From Streptomyces sp. NBRC 109706 (GTDB lineage: Bacteria > Actinomycetota > Actinomycetes > Streptomycetales > Streptomycetaceae), in the NCBI RefSeq assembly GCF_000974485.1, contig NZ_BBOM01000005.1, positions 434,001-498,000 of the forward strand: 64,000 nucleotides of DNA, read 5' to 3'. Both the position numbers and the translations under genes were made by a program. The notes under the pieces were generated by a model. That model was not told the origin of the DNA, searched no databases, and was given only the letters and a program-made list of their open reading frames with translations. Within the stretch, counting starts at the first letter, position 1, and the number at the start of each line of letters is the position of its first letter. Positions 33,994-43,089 of this stretch are shown piece by piece.

Positions 33994-36900
33994 CTACGGG
34001 TGGGGGGTGACGCCGATGGTGTCTCGGGCCGCTCTTTGGGGGACCAGGCCCAGGCGCCAGGCCGGCCAGCCGTCTTCGGGGCCCTGGCCGCGTTCCAGCA
34101 TCAGCGCATAGGTGTGGGCCGCGTCCGCGAGGCGGGGGTCGCGGGACGGGTGGTCGGCGTCGGCCAGCTCGGCCAGCTCCTGTTGGGCGACGGCCTGGCC
34201 GACCTCGGAGCCGCCCGGCGAGGCCAGCGGAAGCAGCGTGCAGCGCAGGAACTGTGCCCAGTCCGCGCCGCGTCGGTCGGGCCCCTCGCCGCCGTAGCCG
34301 GCGGTGAAGAGCGCCAGCGCCTCGTCGCTGAGCCGTAGTGCCTCGCCCGGGCGTTCGTTTCCGGCCTCGATCACGGCCAGTTCGAGGGCGGACCACGCCT
34401 CGCCCTGGGCGACTCCGATCCGTTGGAAGTCCCGGCGGGCGTCGGTGAGCAGCTGGCGGGCGAAGCCGCTGTTGCGCAGCGAGCCCGTGCTGTCGGCGCG
34501 CATGTCGCGGGTGACGCGGGCCGAGTGGTGTCGGGTGCAGGCCAGGCCGTAGACGTCCCGCATGCGGTTGAACATGGTGCGGGCGCGCTCCAGGGTGCGC
34601 ACCGCGCCGGTGGCGTCGCCGGTCTCCTCCAGGGCCTGGCCCAGGTAGTAGAGGGTCCATGCCTCGCCGCGCGCGTCCTCCGTCTCCTGGTGTCGGGCCA
34701 GGGCCGCGCGCAGTTCGTCGACGGCGGTGGCGTTCTCGCCGTCGTGGACGCGGGCCAGCCCCAGCTCGCTCATCGCCCAGGCCACCCCGCGCACATCGCG
34801 GGACTGTTCGTAGAGGTCGAGCGCCAGGCGCAGTTCGCGCTCGCCGTCGCGCAGCTGGCCCTGCCAGAGCATGGTCTGGCCGAGCTGGAAGCGTGTCCAT
34901 GCCTCACCGTGCACGCTGCCGCTGTTCTGGTGCAGTGGCAGGGCCTCGGCGAGGAGCCGGCGGGCCGAGAACACCCGGCCGCGCTCCCGCTCGGTCGCGG
35001 CCAGCGCGTGCAGCGTCCAGGCCCGGTCGCCGGCCAGGTTCTCGGCCTGTTGCAGCTCCAGGGCCTGGCGCAACTTCTCGCCGGCGTCCTGGAGTTGCCC
35101 CTGGTGTTGCAGGGTGATGCCCAGATCGCGCAGGGCACGGGCGGCGCCGGCGTCGTGGTGGGCCTGCTGGTACAGCGTGACGACCGAGGTGAGCGTGGAC
35201 CGTGCCTTGTCCAACTCGCCGAGCTGACGCGCCGCGACACCGGTGCGCCAGCGCACGGAACGCGTCAACAGGCCCTGGTTGACCGCCTCCGCCAGCTCGT
35301 TCAGCTCGCCCAGGCGGTAGAGGTCACCGCGCAGCAGGCAGTAGTCGCAGAGGGCGCCCAGCAGGTGTTGCACGGCCTGGCGGTCCACTCGCTCGTCGGC
35401 GTAGCGCAGCGTGGAGGTGATGAAACTCGTCTCGTCGTCCAGCCAGCGCAGCGCGGCGTCCAGCGAGGTGAAGCCATGGCCACCGGCCGCGGCCGGCAGC
35501 AGATCGGCGCGGGTGGACGTCTTGCCGTCGACGAGGCGGATCACCGTGTCGGCCAGCTCGGCATAGCTGCGGATCAGGCGTTCCTGGGCGGCGGAGACCT
35601 GCCGGTCGCTGTCCTCCTCGTACATCCTGGCGCGGGCGAACCTCCGCACCAGCTCGTGCAGGCGGTAGCGGTTGCCCCGCACCCGGCGGAGCAGCCCCGC
35701 CTGGGCCAGCGACTCCAGCTGCCCGGCGGCCTCCTGCTGGCCGACGTCCAGCAGGGCGGCGGCCGCGCGGGCGCCGAGGCTGGCGCGGCCGGCCAGCGCC
35801 AGTCGGCGCAGCAGCCGGCGCCCGGTCTCGGGCTGGTCGGCGTAGCGCAGCCCCAGCACGCGCTCGGCCGGGTCGGCCGGCGCCTCGCCGGCTGCGGCCG
35901 GGGCTTCGAAGGCCGCCAGATCGTCGGCGACGGCGCCGGGGGACCGCGCGTCCAGCGCGGAGCCGGCGAGCCGGAGCAGGATGGGGCGGCCGGCGCACAG
36001 TTCGTTGATCCGGCGCCAGCTGGTGTCGTCCCTGGGCCCCGGGCCGATGCGGCCGCCGTCGGTGATGGAGGCCCGCAGCAGCTCCTCGGCCGCCTCGTCG
36101 TCCAGGGCGTCGATGGGCAGTTGGTGCACCGAGGCGGGGAACGAGGGCCGGATGTCCAGCGGTTCGGCAGCGGTGACCAGCACCAGGGAGGGGGAGCGGG
36201 CCGGGATCAGGGTGCAGACCTGCTCGGCGTCGGTGGCGTCGTCCAGGATGAGCACCACCGGGAGGTCGGTGAGGTGCTGCTGGTAGCGCTCGACGAGCCG
36301 GCCGAGCTGTTGGGCGTCGGCGGCCCGGCCGGCGCCGTCGCGGAACAGCAGCTGGTCCCTGGGGGCGCCCAGACGGTTCATCAGGTGCAGAACGGCGTCC
36401 CTGGTGGGGAGGGGATCCTGGCTCTGGCCCCTGAGGTCCACCAGGCAGGCGCCGCGGAACTGCTCGCGGGTCTCCAGGGCGGCCCAACTGGCCAGCGTGG
36501 TGCGGCCGGAGCCGGAGGCGCCGTGCAGCACGACCACGGTGGGGTGGGCGTCGCTGCTGGCGCGGTCGCGGTTGACCCACTGGACGATCTGGGTGAGCTG
36601 GCTGCGCCGGCCGATGAACGGGCGTTCCAGATCGGCCAGTCGGTCGAAGGACTTGCCGATCACCGCGCGGCCACGGGCCTCGGCTGACCGGTCCCTGGGG
36701 CGCTGGCGGTTGGTGCCGCGGTCGGCGCGGAGTTGGCGGCGGCGTGGGGCGACGGCCCGCTGCTGCTCCAGATAGGGGCGGATGCCCCGCACCTCCACGG
36801 CGGTCAGCCAGGCGAGCCGCAACTGGTCGACGCCGCCCGGCTGGTGGCGGTTGCCGGCCTGTCGTTCGGCGGACCAGAAGTGGGCGAGCAGGGCCTGGAG

Positions 36901-37281
36901 GACGAACCCGAGCACGGCGGCGGCGGCCACGATGGCGCCGTCGCCGAAGGCGGTGCTCGCCGAGTCGTTGAGGGAGCCGACCAGCAGCACGGTGGCGACG
37001 GCGGCCGCGCCGACGGCCGCGGCGAGGCCGCCCAGCACCCGGGGCGCGAAGCGGTCGGCGAGCCGGCTGGGCGCCGCCTCCCGTTCGGCCTCGACAAAGG
37101 CGGTGTACTCCTCGCGTGCCGGGCGGACGATCTCGTCGATCGAGGCGCGGGCACGTTGCAGGAGCTGGTCGGCCGAGGAGCGGCCCGCCGAACGGCGCGC
37201 CTCCTCCTGGACCGCCCGCTCCAGCAGTCGGTCAACCTCCGTCCGGTGTCGTTCGTCGAGCGTCGCCGTCTCCACCGCCAT
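33994..37281 (-). CDS. Membrane-tethered STAND (NB-ARC-like) ATPase with TPR array
   Basis: A 1095-residue protein: N-terminal helical region, two membrane helices (about 82-104 and 113-136), a basic linker, an NB-ARC/STAND ATPase domain (about 220-560) and a C-terminal TPR array (about 600-1050). The P-loop is GASGSGRTT (254-262), where Arg replaces the usual Lys; Walker B is PVVLILDDAT (341-350). STAND proteins switch on ligand sensing by the repeats. No toxin or DNA-binding domain is fused. ATG 37281 follows GGGGAGGG; the frame extends to 37395 without support. The gene stands alone. Confidence 0.85.
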   Translation of the reverse strand: MAVETATLDERHRTEVDRLLERAVQEEARRSAGRSSADQLLQRARASIDEIVRPAREEYTAFVEAEREAAPSRLADRFAPRVLGGLAAAVGAAAVATVLLVGSLNDSASTAFGDGAIVAAAAVLGFVLQALLAHFWSAERQAGNRHQPGGVDQLRLAWLTAVEVRGIRPYLEQQRAVAPRRRQLRADRGTNRQRPRDRSAEARGRAVIGKSFDRLADLERPFIGRRSQLTQIVQWVNRDRASSDAHPTVVVLHGASGSGRTTLASWAALETREQFRGACLVDLRGQSQDPLPTRDAVLHLMNRLGAPRDQLLFRDGAGRAADAQQLGRLVERYQQHLTDLPVVLILDDATDAEQVCTLIPARSPSLVLVTAAEPLDIRPSFPASVHQLPIDALDDEAAEELLRASITDGGRIGPGPRDDTSWRRINELCAGRPILLRLAGSALDARSPGAVADDLAAFEAPAAAGEAPADPAERVLGLRYADQPETGRRLLRRLALAGRASLGARAAAALLDVGQQEAAGQLESLAQAGLLRRVRGNRYRLHELVRRFARARMYEEDSDRQVSAAQERLIRSYAELADTVIRLVDGKTSTRADLLPAAAGGHGFTSLDAALRWLDDETSFITSTLRYADERVDRQAVQHLLGALCDYCLLRGDLYRLGELNELAEAVNQGLLTRSVRWRTGVAARQLGELDKARSTLTSVVTLYQQAHHDAGAARALRDLGITLQHQGQLQDAGEKLRQALELQQAENLAGDRAWTLHALAATERERGRVFSARRLLAEALPLHQNSGSVHGEAWTRFQLGQTMLWQGQLRDGERELRLALDLYEQSRDVRGVAWAMSELGLARVHDGENATAVDELRAALARHQETEDARGEAWTLYYLGQALEETGDATGAVRTLERARTMFNRMRDVYGLACTRHHSARVTRDMRADSTGSLRNSGFARQLLTDARRDFQRIGVAQGEAWSALELAVIEAGNERPGEALRLSDEALALFTAGYGGEGPDRRGADWAQFLRCTLLPLASPGGSEVGQAVAQQELAELADADHPSRDPRLADAAHTYALMLERGQGPEDGWPAWRLGLVPQRAARDTIGVTPHP

Positions 37282-37549
37282 GCGCGTGCCCTCCCCGTTC
37301 CCCGTTGTTGCTCGTCCTGTCCGCCGGCCTTCCGCCGGCGTGCGGCCGGCGGTGATCCACCCCTGGGCGTAAGGCAGTTCCGAGTGCGTGGTCATGACCC
37401 GGAGAGATCGCCTGCCCCGCCCGACGGGGTGTCACGCCGAATTCGACCAAGTCGTTACCGGTATGTCGCGGAACGCGGGCACTTCCCTCGGCCGTGCGGG
37501 GGCCGAGGGCGACGAGTACGCCGTCGGGGGGCGTGCGCGGGCGGCCGGA

Positions 37550-38419
37550 TCAGGAGGAGGCCCGCTTGTACTTCCGGACGGCGAGCGTGCGGAAGAGCAG
37601 GATGATCGCCAGCGACCACAGCACGGAGGCGAGCACCGGATGCTGCATCGGCCAGACGTCCGGCACCTGGTAGTCGGGGGGCAGGTTGCCGAAGAGATCC
37701 CGGGTGGCCACCACGGTGGCGCTGAACGGGTTCCACTCGGCGACGGGCTGCAGCGCCGAGGGCATGTTCTCCGAGGGGACGAAGGCCACCGAGACGAAGG
37801 TGAGCGGGAACAGCCAGACCAGGCCGCCGGAGGTGGCTGCCTCCGGGGTGCGGACGGAGAGGCCGATCAGCGCGCCGATCCAGGTGAAGGCGTAACCGAG
37901 CAGCAGCAACAGGCCGAAGCCGGCCATGGCGTTGAGGATCCCGTCGTGGACGCGCCAGCCGACCAGCAGAGCGACGATGGCCAGCACCAGCAGGATCACC
38001 GCCGTCTGCACCAGATCGGCGAACGTGCGCCCGGTGAGGACGGCGCCCCTGGCCATGGGCAGGGACCGGAAGCGGTCGATGATGCCCTTCTGCATGTCCT
38101 CGGCGATGCCGGCGCTGGCGCCGGCGGTGGCGAAGGTGACCGTCTGGGCGAAGATGCCGCCCATCAGGAACTCGCGGTAGGCGCCCGAGTCCGTGCCGGC
38201 GCCCGGCAGGGCGATGGAGCCGCCGAAGACATAGCTGAACAGCACCACGAACATGATGGGCTGGACCAGGCCGAAGATCACCACCTCGGGGATGCGCAGC
38301 ATCCGCAGCAGGTTGCGCTTGGCGACCACCATGGAGTCCCGCCAGCTCTGCCGGAAGGAGACCCGATCCCTTGGCCGGGCCACCGGCTTGGGGCTGGGGT
38401 CCGTCGCGGTGATACTCAC
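37550..38419 (-). CDS. ABC-2 exporter permease (DrrB-like)
   Basis: A 289-residue ABC-2 permease with six predicted membrane helices, starting SITATDPSPKPVARPRDRVSF and carrying the family block FAQTVTFATAGASAGIAEDM followed by GIIDRFRSLPMAR. It forms the channel of a drug or lipid exporter with the ATPase encoded just upstream. Start is GTG 38419, overlapping the ATPase stop (GTGA) with GGAGGAGAA as ribosome site. The substrate is unknown. Confidence 0.9.
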   Translation of the reverse strand: MSITATDPSPKPVARPRDRVSFRQSWRDSMVVAKRNLLRMLRIPEVVIFGLVQPIMFVVLFSYVFGGSIALPGAGTDSGAYREFLMGGIFAQTVTFATAGASAGIAEDMQKGIIDRFRSLPMARGAVLTGRTFADLVQTAVILLVLAIVALLVGWRVHDGILNAMAGFGLLLLLGYAFTWIGALIGLSVRTPEAATSGGLVWLFPLTFVSVAFVPSENMPSALQPVAEWNPFSATVVATRDLFGNLPPDYQVPDVWPMQHPVLASVLWSLAIILLFRTLAVRKYKRASS

Positions 38420-39465
38420 TTCTCCTCCTCGCCGGCAGTGCCGGAACGCTTGTCTGCCCGGTCCGAACCCGCACCGGACTCCGCGGCCCCGGGCTCGGGC
38501 TTGATCCCCTCGGACGCCTCGGCGTCCCCCGTCCCATGGCCGGTCAGCGAGATGAACACATCGTCCAGCGTGGGGCGGCGCAGCCCGATGTCGTCGATCT
38601 CCACGCCCTGGGCGTCCAGCTCGCGGATCACCTCGGCCAGCAGCTTGGCGCCGCCGGCGGCCGGCACGCTGAGCTTGCGGGTGTGTTCGACCAGCGTGGT
38701 GTCGCCGTCGCCGAGGCGCCTGAGCACCCGCTCGGCCGGCTCGATATGGGCCCGGTCGTGGACCACGACCTCCACCACGTCGCCGCCGCTCCGGCTCTTC
38801 AGCTCGTCCGATGTGCCCCGGGCGATGACCTTGCCGTGGTCGACCACCGCGATGGTGTCGGCGAGGTGGTCGGCCTCCTCCAGATACTGGGTGGTGAGCA
38901 GCAGGGTGGTGCCGCCGGCGACCAACTCCTCGATCACCGCCCACAGTCCCTGGCGGTTGCGCGGATCGAGCCCGGTGGTCGGCTCGTCCATGAACATCAC
39001 CGGCGGGCTGATCACCAGGGCGGCGGCGAGATCCAGCCGACGCCGCATGCCGCCGGAGTAGGTCTTGGCGGTGCGGTCGGCGGCGTCAGCGAGGTTGAAC
39101 CGGTCGAGCAGTTCGGCGGCTCTCCGCTTGGCGTCGCGGGCGGTGAGCTGGTAGAGCTGACCGACCATCTGGAGGTTTTCCCGGCCGGTCAGATACTCGT
39201 CGACGGCGGCGAACTGCCCGGAGAGCCCGATGGAGCGGCGCACCTCGCCCGGATGGGCGCAGACGTCGATGCCCGCCACCTCGGCTCGCCCGCTGTCGGG
39301 TTGGAGCAGCGTGGTGAGCACCCGCACGGCGGTGGTCTTTCCCGCGCCGTTCGGGCCGAGGAGGCCGAGCACCGACCCCTCGGGGACTTCGATGTCCACG
39401 CCGTCCAACGCGCGGACATCGCCGAAGGTCTTCACCAGACCCTCGGCGTAAATGGCGGCTGGCAT
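38416..39465 (-). CDS. ABC exporter ATPase (DrrA-like)
   Basis: A 349-residue ABC ATPase of the daunorubicin-resistance family: Walker A GPNGAGKTT (about 38-46), Q-loop GLSGQFAAVDEYLTGRENL, signature YSGGMRRRLDLA (about 136-147), Walker B VMFMDEPTTGLD and the family C-terminal extension. The tail ends in a Glu/Lys/Ala-rich stretch. Two 10-bp repeats upstream (39533-39552) could be the operator of an unlinked repressor. Confidence 0.92.
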   Translation of the reverse strand: MPAAIYAEGLVKTFGDVRALDGVDIEVPEGSVLGLLGPNGAGKTTAVRVLTTLLQPDSGRAEVAGIDVCAHPGEVRRSIGLSGQFAAVDEYLTGRENLQMVGQLYQLTARDAKRRAAELLDRFNLADAADRTAKTYSGGMRRRLDLAAALVISPPVMFMDEPTTGLDPRNRQGLWAVIEELVAGGTTLLLTTQYLEEADHLADTIAVVDHGKVIARGTSDELKSRSGGDVVEVVVHDRAHIEPAERVLRRLGDGDTTLVEHTRKLSVPAAGGAKLLAEVIRELDAQGVEIDDIGLRRPTLDDVFISLTGHGTGDAEASEGIKPEPGAAESGAGSDRADKRSGTAGEEEK

Positions 39466-39532
39466 GTGTCTTCTCCAAAGTGGGCTGCAGGGTCAGGGGC
39501 GCCCGATTGTGACGGCGCCGCCAGTCTAGAAC

Positions 39533-39552
39533 TGTCGCGATGTATCGCGATA
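39533..39552. promoter_or_regulatory. Tandem TCGCGA operator-like repeat upstream of ABC exporter
   Basis: TGTCGCGATG (39533-39542) and TATCGCGATA (39543-39552) are two adjacent 10-mers, the second a perfect palindrome. They lie about 70-90 nt upstream of the ABC ATPase start. Sites of this type are bound by TetR- or PadR-like repressors of exporters, but none is encoded next door. Confidence 0.45.
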
Positions 39553-39654
39553 GAGCTTTCCGGGCGAGTAGTTGTGATGGGAGTGAAGCACGGCGCGCGT
39601 GTCAAAGCGTGCGCCCCGGCGGTCAAGAGGTGGGAAACGAACGGAGAAAAGTTC

Positions 39655-40869
39655 CTACGAGAGCACGACGTAGCCCGCCTCCCGGAGGGCCACGATCACC
39701 TCGTCGCAGTGGCGCGGTCCCTTGGTCTCCAGCCACAGCTCGACCTCCACCTCGCTCACCCCCAGCCTCGGGTCGGTCCGCACATGGTGGACCGCGAGCA
39801 CGTTGGCGTCCACCGCCGAGAGCACCCCGAGCAGCGCGGCCAACGCCCCCGGATGGTCGGGGAGTCGGAGCCGCAGCGACAGATAGCGGCCGGCGGCGGC
39901 CATCCCGTGCCGGAGCGAGCGCTCCAGGACCACCGGGTCCACGTTCCCCCCGGAGAGCACGGCGACCAACGGGCCCTCGAACGTGTCGGGCTCGGTGAGC
40001 AGCGCGGCGATCGGCGCCGCGCCGGCCGGCTCGACCACCAGCTTCGCCCGCTCCAGGCAGTGCAGCAGCGCCGCCGAGAGCGCGCTCTCCGACACCGTGC
40101 GCACCTCGTCCACCAGCTCGGCGACCAGCTCGAACGGCACATCGCCCGGCCGGCCGACCCGGATGCCGTCCGCCATGGTGGCGGCGCCGGGGAGGGAGAG
40201 CGGGCGGCCGGCGGCCAGCGACGGCGGGTAGGCGGCGGCACCCTCGGCCTGCACGCCGACGATCCGCACATCGGGCCGCAGCGCCTTGATCGCCAGCGCG
40301 ACGCCGGCGATCAGACCGCCACCGCCGACGCTCATCGCCACCGTCCGCACCTCGGGGCACTGTTCCAGCACCTCAAGGCCCAACGTGCCCTGCCCGGCGA
40401 CCACATCGGCGTGGTCGAAGGGGTGGATGAAGACCGCCCCCGTCTCCCTGGCATAGGCCGTGGCGGCGGCGAGCGTCTCGTCCACCAGCTGGCCCTCCAT
40501 GCGCACCCGGGCGCCGTAGTCGCGGGTCGCGGCGACCTTGGGCAGCGGGGCCCCCACCGGCATGAACACCGTCGAGGTGACGCCGAGCAAGGAGGCGGCC
40601 AGGGCCACGCCCTGCGCGTGGTTGCCGGCGCTGGCCGCCACCACGCCGCGCTCCCGGTCGGCGGCGGAGAGCCCGGCGATCCGGTTGTAGGCACCGCGCA
40701 GCTTGAACGAACCGGTGCGCTGGAGGTTCTCACACTTCAACAGCACGGGATGGCCGGTCAGACGGCTCAGGTAACGGCTGCCCTCAAGAGCGGTCACCCG
40801 GGTGATCCCGGCGAGCGTCTTCCGGGCGGCGAGCACATCCTCCAGGGTGGGCCGGTGGGGCGTGGGCAT
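39655..40869 (-). CDS. ilvA: Threonine ammonia-lyase
   Basis: A 404-residue fold-type II PLP enzyme deaminating threonine to 2-oxobutanoate for isoleucine synthesis. PLP Lys lies in RTGSFKLRGAYNR (about 51-63), the phosphate loop is VGGGGLIAG (about 180-188), and a single C-terminal ACT-like domain covers about 330-404 (LRLRLPDHPGALAALLGVLS). This single-ACT length fits the TIGR01127-type enzymes of actinobacteria. It is divergent from the MarR gene. Confidence 0.93.
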   Translation of the reverse strand: MPTPHRPTLEDVLAARKTLAGITRVTALEGSRYLSRLTGHPVLLKCENLQRTGSFKLRGAYNRIAGLSAADRERGVVAASAGNHAQGVALAASLLGVTSTVFMPVGAPLPKVAATRDYGARVRMEGQLVDETLAAATAYARETGAVFIHPFDHADVVAGQGTLGLEVLEQCPEVRTVAMSVGGGGLIAGVALAIKALRPDVRIVGVQAEGAAAYPPSLAAGRPLSLPGAATMADGIRVGRPGDVPFELVAELVDEVRTVSESALSAALLHCLERAKLVVEPAGAAPIAALLTEPDTFEGPLVAVLSGGNVDPVVLERSLRHGMAAAGRYLSLRLRLPDHPGALAALLGVLSAVDANVLAVHHVRTDPRLGVSEVEVELWLETKGPRHCDEVIVALREAGYVVLS

Positions 40870-40975
40870 GGCCCCAGTCTGTCAGGCATCGCGGGAGTCG
40901 GCCGCTCCGGCCGGCGCTACGCTATGGCCCACATCAGGGCGCCGCACGGCCCGCCTCCCGCTACCTCAGACGGAC

Positions 40976-41563
40976 ATGACGCCTGAAGCCTCCCTTCCCC
41001 AGGACCCGCACCCCGGCAACCCCTCCCCGACCTCCCCCTCCCCTTCCTCCTCCCCCATCCCACCCACGCCGCCGACCGGTCAGCCCCCGACCGACCGGGA
41101 CGCGACGCTGTTGGACGCCTTCCAGCACGAGGTCGCGGTGTTCGCCCGCCGCGCCGAGCAGACCAGGCTCGGCGGCCTCGGCCCGGCCCGCAACTCCATG
41201 GATCGGGCGGCCTATCTGCTGCTCAGCCGCCTGGACCAGGGCGGCCCCGCCGGCGTCAAGGCGCTGGCCGCCGCGATGGGAATCGACTCCTCCACCGTCA
41301 CCCGACAGGTCGCCCCGCTCGTGGACGCCGGACTGGTGCGCCGCGCGGCCGACCCGGAGGACGGGCGCGCCGTGCTGCTGCGGCTGACGCCGCCGGGACG
41401 ACAGCGCCTCGACGAGGTCCGCGCCTCGCGCCGCGCCCTGGTGGCGCTGCTCACGGAGGACTGGACGGGCCAGGAACGCGCGGACTTCCACACGCTCCTG
41501 GCCCGTCTCAACGGAGCCATCTCCCGCTTCCACGGCCGCGACGGCGAGGGCAACCGGCGATAG
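40976..41563 (+). CDS. MarR-family transcriptional regulator
   Basis: A 195-residue winged-helix regulator. After a Pro/Ser-rich N-terminal tail (to about 40), the DNA-binding core reads GPAGVKALAAAMGIDSSTVT (recognition helix) and DAGLVRRAADPEDGRAVLLR (wing). Likely dimeric and ligand-responsive. It is divergent from ilvA with a short promoter region that contains TACGCT as a plausible -10. Its target is unknown. Confidence 0.9.
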   Translation: MTPEASLPQDPHPGNPSPTSPSPSSSPIPPTPPTGQPPTDRDATLLDAFQHEVAVFARRAEQTRLGGLGPARNSMDRAAYLLLSRLDQGGPAGVKALAAAMGIDSSTVTRQVAPLVDAGLVRRAADPEDGRAVLLRLTPPGRQRLDEVRASRRALVALLTEDWTGQERADFHTLLARLNGAISRFHGRDGEGNRR

Positions 41564-41658
41564 TCAGAGAGCCGATCGACTCCGATCCGAGCGGGTTCCG
41601 GTCAAGACCGGGCCGGAACAAGGCCGGGGCCGATCGGATCCAGTCGGACCTGATCCGG

Positions 41659-42819
41659 TCAGACCTGGGCGAGCGCCTGGCCGAGGTCGGCGAGCAGATC
41701 GTCCACCGACTCGATGCCGACCGACAGCCGCACCAGATCGGCCGGCACCTCAAGTGCGGAGCCGGCCGCCGAGGCGTGCGTCATCCGGCCCGGGTGCTCG
41801 ATCAGGGACTCCACGCCGCCCAACGACTCGCCCAGCGTGAAGACTTCGGTCCGGTCGCAGACCGCGACCGCAGCCTCCTCCCCGGCCGCGACCCGGAAGG
41901 ACACCATGCCGCCGAAGTCCCGCATCTGCTTGCCCGCGGTCTCGTGCCCCGGATGCGAGGGCAGCCCCGGGTAGCGCACATCGGCTACCTTGGGGTGCGC
42001 CGCCAGCATCTCCGCGATCCGCGCCGCGTTGGCGCAGTGCCGGTCCATCCGCACCGCCAGCGTCTTGATCCCGCGCAGCACCAGCCAGGAGTCGAACGGC
42101 CCCGCGATCGCACCCATCGCGTTCTGGTGGTACGCCAGCTCCTCGCCGAGCGTCGCGTCCGAGGTGACCAGCGCGCCGCCGACCACGTCGGAGTGGCCGC
42201 CCATGTACTTGGTGGTGGAGTGCACCACCACATCGGCGCCCAGCGCCAGCGGCTGCTGGAGATAGGGGCTGGCGAAGGTGTTGTCCACCACCAGCCGGGC
42301 GCCGGCGGTGTGCGCCAGCTCGGCGATCAGGGCGATGTCCGTGATGCCCAACAGCGGGTTGGACGGGGTCTCCACCCAGACCGCCCTGGTCTCCGGACGC
42401 AGTGCGGCCCTGACGGACATCGGGTCCGAGGTGTCGGCCACGGACCAGGCGACGCCCCACCGTTCGACCACCTTGGCGACCAGCCGGAAGGTGCCGCCGT
42501 AGGCGTCGTTCGGGATCACCAGATGGTCGCCGGGCCGCAGCATGGTGCGGAGCACACAGTCCTCGGCGGCCAGCCCCGACGCGTAGGCGAGACCCCGGAC
42601 GCCGCCCTCCAGGGCGGCCAGGTTCTCCTCCAGCGCGGTGCGCGTGGGGTTGGCGGAGCGGCTGTACTCGTAGCCGCCGCGCAGCCCACCGACCCCGTCC
42701 TGCTTGTAGGTGGACACCTGGTGAATGGGCGGGACCACGGCCCCGGTCAGCGCGTCGGGCTCCTGCCCGGCGTGAATGGCCAACGTCTCGAATCGCTGCC
42801 CGAAGTGCTGCTCGTTCAT
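41659..42819 (-). CDS. metB: Cystathionine gamma-synthase (PLP)
   Basis: A 386-residue Cys/Met-metabolism PLP enzyme, full family length. The Schiff-base lysine is in HSTTKYMGGHSDV (about 200-212); other signatures are ANPTRTALEENLAALEGG and VDNTFASPYLQQPL. It replaces the activating group of O-acyl- (or phospho-) homoserine by cysteine; CGL activity cannot be excluded. Start ATG 42819 lies just beyond a palindrome (42824-42846) with no ribosome site between, hinting at leaderless translation. Confidence 0.9.
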   Translation of the reverse strand: MNEQHFGQRFETLAIHAGQEPDALTGAVVPPIHQVSTYKQDGVGGLRGGYEYSRSANPTRTALEENLAALEGGVRGLAYASGLAAEDCVLRTMLRPGDHLVIPNDAYGGTFRLVAKVVERWGVAWSVADTSDPMSVRAALRPETRAVWVETPSNPLLGITDIALIAELAHTAGARLVVDNTFASPYLQQPLALGADVVVHSTTKYMGGHSDVVGGALVTSDATLGEELAYHQNAMGAIAGPFDSWLVLRGIKTLAVRMDRHCANAARIAEMLAAHPKVADVRYPGLPSHPGHETAGKQMRDFGGMVSFRVAAGEEAAVAVCDRTEVFTLGESLGGVESLIEHPGRMTHASAAGSALEVPADLVRLSVGIESVDDLLADLGQALAQV

Positions 42820-42823
42820 GGGT

Positions 42824-42846
42824 CCACGGTAGTGGCCTTACCGTGG
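42824..42846 (-). promoter_or_regulatory. Palindrome at metB start, possible leaderless promoter
   Basis: CCACGGTA and TACCGTGG form a palindrome around 7 nt, ending 4 nt from the metB ATG on the minus strand. TACCGT, six bases from the ATG, fits the TAnnnT -10 of streptomycete leaderless genes, so the palindrome may be operator and core promoter at once. Confidence 0.4.
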
Positions 42847-43089
42847 TGTGGAAGCCCGGGATCGCCCTTGGGAGAGCCCCGGACCGCCGGCGACATAGGC
42901 TGTTCATTTGTCGTCACACTTCGGTCGTCCCGTGTCGAACCGACGCACGACGGTCGCGGTCGGCCCGCGCCGCACCCGCCCGTCCGCGCGTCCGTTTGTC
43001 CGTCCGTTCGCCCGATCAGAACGCGTCAGTGACCGATCCGATACGGAACGGTCAAGGAACCAGAAGGAACAAGGGGGAGTCAAGCCGCC

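Noticed and set aside
33352..34338. Long plus-strand frames across the mca/STAND intergenic region
   Set aside because: Composition is Arg/Gly/Pro-rich without domain, and several frames are open at once, as expected in very GC-rich non-coding DNA.
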